Position numbers and translations under genes: made by a program
The notes under the pieces: model-generated
Database searches by the model: none
What the model was told of the DNA's origin: nothing
Seen by the model: the letters and a program-made list of their open reading frames with translations, nothing else
Origin: Bradyrhizobium tropiciagri
GTDB taxonomy: Bacteria > Pseudomonadota > Alphaproteobacteria > Rhizobiales > Xanthobacteraceae
DNA length: 64,000 bases
NCBI RefSeq assembly: GCF_001189845.1
Contig: NZ_LFLZ01000034.1
Location: 28,602 to 92,601, forward strand
Direction of reading: 5' to 3'
In this document: piece by piece, positions 59,355 through 64,000 of the stretch
Layout of the letters: each line of letters begins with the position of its first letter
How positions within the stretch are numbered: position 1 is the first letter of the stretch

Positions 59355-60439
59355 CAGTACACCAACTCGTCGTCGGCGCGGTTCTTGGTCAGGGTGATCT
59401 CGCCGCGGGCGGCGAGGTCCTTGGCGAGGTTGACGAGCAGCGCCTGCGCCTCGTCGACGTCGCGCAGTCGCACCGGGCCCATCGCGGCCATGTCGTCCAT
59501 CAGCATCTTACCGGCGCGCGAGGACATGTTGCCGAGGAAGAAGCTGCGCACCTCCTCGTTGGCGCTCTTCAGCGCGACGCCGAGCTTGTCCTTGTCGATG
59601 TTGCGCATCAGGGTCTGGGCCGAGGCGGAATCGAGCTTGATCAGGTCGTCGAAGGTGAACATCAGCGCCTTGATGCGCTCGGCGGATTCGCGGTTTTCCT
59701 CTTCCAGCGAGGTGATGAAGCGGGTCTCGGTCTGGCGGTCGAAATTGTTGAATATCTCGGCCATCACCTCGTGGGCGTCGCGGCGACGGGTCTGCGACAG
59801 GTTCGACATGAACTCGGTGCGCAGCGTCTGCTCGACGCGCTCGATCACTTCCTTCTGCACCGCCTCCATGCGCAGCATGCGGCCGACCACGTCGAGCGCG
59901 ATGTCCTCGGGCAGGATCGCCAGCACCCGCGCGGCATGCTCCGGCTTCAGCTTCGACAGCACCACGGCGATGGTCTGCGGGTACTCGTTCTTGAGGTAGT
60001 TGGCGAGCACCTCTTCCTGCACGTTGGAGAGCTTCTCCCACATGTTGCGGCCGGCGGGACCGCGGATCTCATCCATGATGCCGGTGACGCGCTCGGCCGG
60101 CAGATATTGCTGCAGCAGCCGTTCGGTGGCGTCGAAATTGCCCATCAGCGCGCCGGAGGCCGACATCCGCGAGACGAATTCCAGCATCAAATCCTCGACC
60201 ACGTCGGCCTCGACGGTGCCGAGCGTCGACATGTGCACCGACAGCTCGCGGACCTCCTCGTCGTCGAGCATCGACCAGATCTTGCCGCCATATTGCTCGC
60301 CGAGCGCGAGCATCAGGATCGCGGCGCGCTTCGGGCCGGGCAGCGGCTTGCCCTTGGGCCGGGCGCTCTGCCGGTTCGCCAGCGTCGAGAGGACGGTTGC
60401 GATGTCGTTGGCGTTGGTGGTCTGGGGTACGGCGGCCAT
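59354..60439 (-). CDS. fliG: Flagellar motor switch protein FliG
   Basis: A 361-residue protein with three domains, from RAAILMLALGEQYGGKIWSM to VLSKLKPEHAARVLAILPED and the C-terminal torque helix region (LDSASAQTLMRNIDKDKLGV, SRAGKMLMDDMAAMGPVR). It couples FliF to the stator and is the switch at the base of the motor. Its ATG is one base downstream of the fliF stop (TGACATG). Confidence 0.96.
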   Translation of the reverse strand: MAAVPQTTNANDIATVLSTLANRQSARPKGKPLPGPKRAAILMLALGEQYGGKIWSMLDDEEVRELSVHMSTLGTVEADVVEDLMLEFVSRMSASGALMGNFDATERLLQQYLPAERVTGIMDEIRGPAGRNMWEKLSNVQEEVLANYLKNEYPQTIAVVLSKLKPEHAARVLAILPEDIALDVVGRMLRMEAVQKEVIERVEQTLRTEFMSNLSQTRRRDAHEVMAEIFNNFDRQTETRFITSLEEENRESAERIKALMFTFDDLIKLDSASAQTLMRNIDKDKLGVALKSANEEVRSFFLGNMSSRAGKMLMDDMAAMGPVRLRDVDEAQALLVNLAKDLAARGEITLTKNRADDELVY

Positions 60440-60440
60440 G

Positions 60441-62068
60441 TCAGTTCTCTACCGGCTCGCTCAGCCATTGACGGACGATGGAGACGGTCTCGTTCGGATT
60501 GCGCTCGGCGAGTTCGCCGACCCGGTGCACGGCCTGGGCATGCACCTGGCCCTGGATCTGGGCGACGTCGATCAATTGCGCTGCGCCGCTGCCGGCCGGA
60601 ATCAGCGCCTGGCCGGTCGCCCCGGCGCTCTCGGCGTGAGCTTCGGCCAGCGCCGGCACGCCGCCACCTGACAGCGCCGGGATGACATCGGCCGCGACGA
60701 TGCGCTTGACCAGCGGGCGGACCACCATGAACAGCACGACCAGGCCGAGCATCATCATGACGCCGAGCTCGATGACGTACATAACGTCATCCTTGGTGAA
60801 TTGCAGCATGCCGAGCAGGCCGGTCGGCTCGCTGATCGGCTGCGAAGCGGGCGGCTCGGCGAAGCGCAGGTTGACGACCTCGACCTGGTCGCCGCGCTTC
60901 TGGTCGAAGCCGATCGCGGAACGGACCAGGGCGGCGATGCGGTCGAGCTGCTCCTTGGTGCGGTCCTGATAGACCATCTCGCCCTTTTCGTTCTTGGAGT
61001 AGGCGCCGTCGACCAGCACCGCGACCGAGATGCGGTTGACGCGCCCAGCTCGGTCACCTCGGTCTTGGTGGTGCGGGAAATCTCGTAATTGTTGGTTTCC
61101 TCGCTCTTCTTGCTCTGGTCGCGGGCGCGGGCGGCGTTGTCCTGGTTCTGGCTGCCCGGCAGCTCGTTGGCGACGGTGACCTGGCCGGAATTGTCGGCGG
61201 TGAGGCTCGATTCCTCGCGGGTCTGAGTCGAGCGCAGCACGCGGCCCTCGGGGTCGAACTTGTCCGAGGTCTGGGTGATCTTGTTGTAGTCGAAGTCGGC
61301 GGAGAGCTGGACGCGGGCGCGCCCGGCGCCGACCACCGAGGAGACGATGTCTTCGACCTGCTTGCGCATCCGCTTCTCGAAGGCGGCGCGGCGCTCGTCG
61401 CCGACAGCGGCATCGGCGTCGGATTGGGCGCCGTCGGCGAGCAACTGGCCGGCCTCGTCGACGATCGAGACCCGCTGCGGCTTCAGCCCGTTGACCGCGG
61501 AGGCGACGACATGGCGGATCGCGCGGATCTGCTGCGGCTCCAGCGCGCCGCGCACCCTGAGCACGATCGAGGCCGACGGCTCCGGCGTCTCGCGCGAGAA
61601 CAGCGGCTTTTCCGGCAGCACGAGGTGGACGCGCGCGGCCTGGACGCGGTCGATGGCGCGGATGGTGCGGGCGAGTTCGCCCTCCAGCGCCCGCAGATGA
61701 TTGATGTTCTGGACGAAGCTCGTGGTGCCCAGCGCGTCCGACTTGTCGAAGATCTCGTAGCCGACGCCGCCGCCCTTGGGCATGCCGCCCTCGGCGAGCT
61801 TCATTCTGAGCCGCGTCACCTTGTCCTTCGGCACCATGATCGCGGCGCCGTCATTGCGCAGCTCGAACGGGATCGCCTGGCGCTCCAGCTCCTTGATAAT
61901 GGCCGAGGAATCCTCGGTCGACAGGTCGGTGAAGAGGGTGGTCATCTGCGGCGTGGTGACGCGCATGATGACGAAGGCGAAGAAGCCGATCAGGGCCGCG
62001 GTGACTGCAACCATGGCCGCGAGGCGGGCCGCACCAAGACCTCTCAGGAAAGCAACCAGACTTTGCAC
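60441..62068 (-). pseudogene. fliF: Flagellar MS-ring protein FliF, frameshifted (probable sequencing error)
   Basis: The N-terminal segment QSLVAFLRGLGAARLAAMVA with the first transmembrane helix, then the ring-building motifs (YEIFDKSDALGTTSFVQNIN; RALEGELARTIRAIDRVQAA; RVHLVLPEKPLFSRETPEP) are clear. The coding frame breaks near 61043: GGGCGCGTCAAC should be GGGCCGCGTCAAC, restoring VNRISVAVLVDGAYSKNEKG and a second transmembrane segment to the C-terminus (EKVN-like end NPNETVSIVRQWLSEPVEN). One missing C. GTG 62068 with upstream GGGGG, or TTG 62071, starts the protein. A CtrA box lies upstream. Confidence 0.93.
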
Positions 62069-62138
62069 CAACGGCCCCCAGGGATTCGGCCCACGCGGGT
62101 CCGACTGGGCAAATATTGCCTAGGGTATGGTTTCCATA

Positions 62139-62156
62139 TGGTTAACGAAGGTTAAG
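62139..62156 (-). promoter_or_regulatory. CtrA box for the fliF operon
   Basis: On the minus strand TTAACCTTCG followed by TTAACCAT gives two TTAA half-sites, the second in the full TTAACCAT form (TTAA-N6-TTAACCAT; the usual spacing is seven). It lies 71 bases ahead of the fliF start. CtrA activates the fliF operon in Caulobacter, so this is consistent. Confidence 0.6.
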
Positions 62157-62180
62157 GACCGCGGCAAAATCGCGGACATG

Positions 62181-62214
62181 AAAAAAACCGGCTTCGCGGG
62201 GCGAAGCCGGTTTT
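62181..62214 (-). terminator. Terminator after sciP, also effective toward fliF
   Basis: AAAACCGGCTTCGC (62184-62197), GGG, GCGAAGCCGGTTTT (62201-62214), a perfect 14-bp stem. On the minus strand a T-run follows, so it stops the sciP transcript 29 bases past its stop codon and isolates the fliF promoter. Confidence 0.9.
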
Positions 62215-62242
62215 CGTCAAATGCCACTTGTATTGACGGGAT

Positions 62243-62518
62243 TTACTGCCGGTACTGCTGGATCCGGGTGGTGCGCAGTCCGGCCAGACCATGCTGGTCG
62301 ATCGAGAACTGCCAGGAAAGGAATTCATCGACGGTCAACGTGTAGCGGCTGCAGGCCTCCTCGAGGGAGAGCAGGCCGCCGCGGACCGCAGCGACGACTT
62401 CGGCCTTGCGGCGGATGACCCACCGTTTGGTACCGGGGGCCGGCAAATCCGCAATCGTTAACGGGCTGCCGTCAGGCCCGATGACGTATTTCACCCTCGG
62501 GCGATGGGGTTCTGTCAT
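62243..62518 (-). CDS. sciP: CtrA inhibitor SciP (DUF1153)
   Basis: A 91-residue DNA-binding helix-turn-helix protein: RVKYVIGPDGSPLTIADLPA, then TKRWVIRRKAEVVAAVRGGL and LSLEEACSRYTLTVDEFLSW. This matches SciP of Caulobacter, which represses CtrA-activated promoters, including flagellar ones, in the early cell cycle. ATG 62518 starts at the conserved MTEPHRPRVKY; the longer reading adds nothing. The gene lies directly upstream of the CtrA-controlled fliF operon, a synteny that supports a regulatory link. Confidence 0.9.
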   Translation of the reverse strand: MTEPHRPRVKYVIGPDGSPLTIADLPAPGTKRWVIRRKAEVVAAVRGGLLSLEEACSRYTLTVDEFLSWQFSIDQHGLAGLRTTRIQQYRQ

Positions 62519-63089
62519 GGCGTACTCACAAACTCTCAACCACTGAACTCGCAAGGGGTAAGCTACGCCTCCCGGTTTAAAATTTGCCTAAGCCCAAGCG
62601 TTCAATACGAATCTCGTTGGAACGGCCGGGAACAGGGGGCGGCGAGGGGACGGATTGGTCGCTGGAGAGACCGCGCGATGACGGCTTCACGGGGATTTTT
62701 TCGGGCAACGGAGCAAGCGGCACCCCTCTCCCTGACCCTCCCCCGCAAGGGGGGAGGGAACCCATCCGCCGGTGCGTCCCTCACATTTCTGACGCGCAAC
62801 GAGTGGCCCCACGTGAGGTGAGTACACTAGTCAGGCTCCCTCCCCCTTGCGGGGGAGGGTGGGGAGAGGGGTGGCCCCAAGCGAGATGGTTGATTTGAAG
62901 CTTGCTTCCGCAATCACAGCCGCGCCCCGAACGTGAACGATCGTCGATCTTCCCGCCTGTTCAACTATCCTTGATCTCGACACCCTGGGCCTCCTCATGC
63001 GTAACCACACGCGGTTGCGTGCGTAGGAGAGGTTGTCCGCTCGCCGCAGGTGGGCGCGCTTCGCCACTCCTTCCATCCGAGCCCTTGTC
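62519..63089. other. Gene-free region with a large palindromic repeat
   Basis: 571 bases between sciP and the hydrolase gene. The left third contains the sciP promoter; TTTAAACCGGGAGG reads on the minus strand near 62570. The middle is a family D palindrome (62721-62873). After it I see no gene or clear promoter for the hydrolase. Confidence 0.5.
62721..62873. repeat. Palindromic intergenic repeat, family D, copy 2
   Basis: CACCCCTCTCC (62721-62731) and GGAGAGGGGTG (62863-62873) bound inner arms CCCTCCCCCGCAAGG and CCTTGCGGGGGAGGG (with GGGGGGAGGG beside). It resembles the array at 28280 and the loose copy at 63894. Confidence 0.82.
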
Positions 63090-63869
63090 ATGATGATGAA
63101 CAGACGCACTTTCTCGACCGCCCTGCTTGCCGGCGCGGCAGCTTCGCTGGTGTCCTCGCGCGGCATGGCCGCAACTACGCCGCCGGTAAGGGCGCGCAAC
63201 GTCGTGCTGGTGCACGGCCTGTTCGCCGACGGCTCTTGCTGGTCCGAAGTCATCCCGCGCCTGCAGGCCGCCGGGCTCAATGTGACATCGGCGCAGAATC
63301 CGTTGACCACGCTGCCGGAAGCGGTCGCCTCGGCGCAGCGTGTGCTCGATCGACAGGATGGCCCGACCGTTCTGGTCGGCCATTCCTTCTCCGGCATGAT
63401 CGTCACCGAGGCCGGCATGCATCCGAATGTTTCGGCGCTGGTGTATGTCGCCGCGCGCGCGCCCGATGCGGACGAGGACTACACCGCATTGGCCAAAACC
63501 TATCCGACACCGCCGGCAAGCGCCGGCATCGTGTTCGACGGCGACGAAGGCCGGTTGAGTGAAGCCGCGTTCCTGCGCGATTTCGCCGGCGACCTGCCGG
63601 AGGCAAAGGCCAAGGTGCTCTATGCCGTGCAGCAGCCGTTCCACAAGCAGCTGCTCACCGGCAAGACGAGCCATGCGGCCTGGCGCAGCAAGCCGAGTTA
63701 TTACGCGGTCTCCACCGAGGACCGTACCATCAATCCGGATCTCGAACGCTTCATGGCGAAGCGGATGGGCGCCACCACGATCGAGCTGAAGGCCAGCCAT
63801 CTGGCGCTGATCTCGCAGCCCGAGCCGATCGCGCGGCTGATCCTCAACGCCGCGGGACGGCCGGAGTGA
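63090..63869 (+). CDS. Tat-exported alpha/beta hydrolase
   Basis: A 259-residue hydrolase with a twin-arginine signal (MNRRTFSTALLAGAAASLV). The mature fold shows the oxyanion HG dipeptide in VVLVHGLFADGSCW, the nucleophile Ser99 in LVGHSFSGMI, and a C-terminal catalytic histidine in KASHLALIS; the acid is probably Asp/Glu in STEDRTIN. This group of lipase/haloperoxidase-like hydrolases acts on small esters, so the substrate is unknown. ATG 63090 is the first of three in-frame ATG codons (also 63093 and 63096); any is possible. Confidence 0.87.
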   Translation: MMMNRRTFSTALLAGAAASLVSSRGMAATTPPVRARNVVLVHGLFADGSCWSEVIPRLQAAGLNVTSAQNPLTTLPEAVASAQRVLDRQDGPTVLVGHSFSGMIVTEAGMHPNVSALVYVAARAPDADEDYTALAKTYPTPPASAGIVFDGDEGRLSEAAFLRDFAGDLPEAKAKVLYAVQQPFHKQLLTGKTSHAAWRSKPSYYAVSTEDRTINPDLERFMAKRMGATTIELKASHLALISQPEPIARLILNAAGRPE

Positions 63870-63893
63870 GTGTCGGCGGCGGACTATGCTTCA

Positions 63894-63955
63894 CCTCGCC
63901 CCGCGTGCGGGGAGAGGTCGAACGCATCGCCAGATGCGTTCCGGGTGAGGGGGAG
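63894..63955. repeat. GC-rich palindromic repeat near window end
   Basis: TCGCCCCGCGTGCGGGGAGA is a small hairpin, followed by AACGCATCGCCAGATGCGTT and GGGTGAGGGGGAG. It is built like the family D arrays, though more degenerate. After it the last 45 bases show no feature. Confidence 0.6.
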
Positions 63956-64000
63956 TCTCCGCATCGAAACTATAACAGTATATGCGGCGAAAGCCCCTCA

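Overview
The window looks like chromosome from a Bradyrhizobium-type alphaproteobacterium (Nitrobacteraceae, Rhizobiales). The evidence is high GC, a serC leader RNA ahead of serC-serA, a CtrA/SciP-linked fliF-fliG-fliH-fliN-flbD operon, a GCG_CRPN-type small secreted protein, a LuxI/LuxR pair, and many short imperfect palindromes of a few recurring families between genes. I see no transposase, prophage, CRISPR array, rRNA or tRNA.

Layout. 1-4.2 kb: the 3' end of glmM, two outer-membrane beta-barrel proteins, a glutathione transferase, an acetyltransferase and a small conserved protein. 4.2-7.3 kb: the serine pathway (leader RNA, serC, serA). 7.4-13.5 kb: thiolase, a MarR/MFS divergent pair with twin operators, a MuiA-like protein and an enoyl-CoA hydratase. 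14-20.7 kb: a phytase-like esterase, an ABM-domain protein, a carbohydrate-type ABC importer (binding protein and two permeases, no ATPase nearby) and a 2-hydroxyacid dehydrogenase. 21-31.5 kb: chemoreceptor, LysR and TetR divergent pairs, HD protein, FMN-dependent 2-hydroxyacid oxidase, MlaD-like protein and two paralogous EamA exporters. 31.7-35.5 kb: a quorum-sensing locus with an XRE-like regulator, LuxR, LuxI, a cytochrome P450 overlapping luxI, and a small ORF coupled to the P450. 35.6-42.3 kb: ybaK, purA, a proline-rich membrane protein and a Pit phosphate transporter behind a Pho box. 42.4-49 kb: small secreted proteins, an AraC regulator, DUF4112, msrB, msrA and a RecD-like helicase. 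49.3-56.1 kb: sulfonate utilisation (two SsuA proteins, SsuD, SsuC, SsuB, a flavin reductase and a second luciferase-like monooxygenase). 56.9-62.5 kb: the flagellar switch/basal-body operon and sciP. 63-64 kb: a Tat-exported alpha/beta hydrolase.

The strongest candidate for an undescribed system is the luxI-P450-small ORF unit. The synthase and P450 genes overlap by 62 nt, the P450 and the next ORF share ATGA, and a perfect 19-bp palindrome lies between luxR and luxI. This suggests an acyl-homoserine lactone, or its acyl precursor, that is oxidised by a dedicated P450.

A caution on quality: seven genes (13.5-kb membrane protein, chemoreceptor, proline-rich membrane protein, 42.8-kb small exported protein, AraC regulator, ssuB, fliF) are each interrupted by a frameshift, and all seven are repaired by adding one base. 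In five of them one G or C restores the frame inside a short G/C run. This looks like systematic base loss in the sequence rather than real gene decay.
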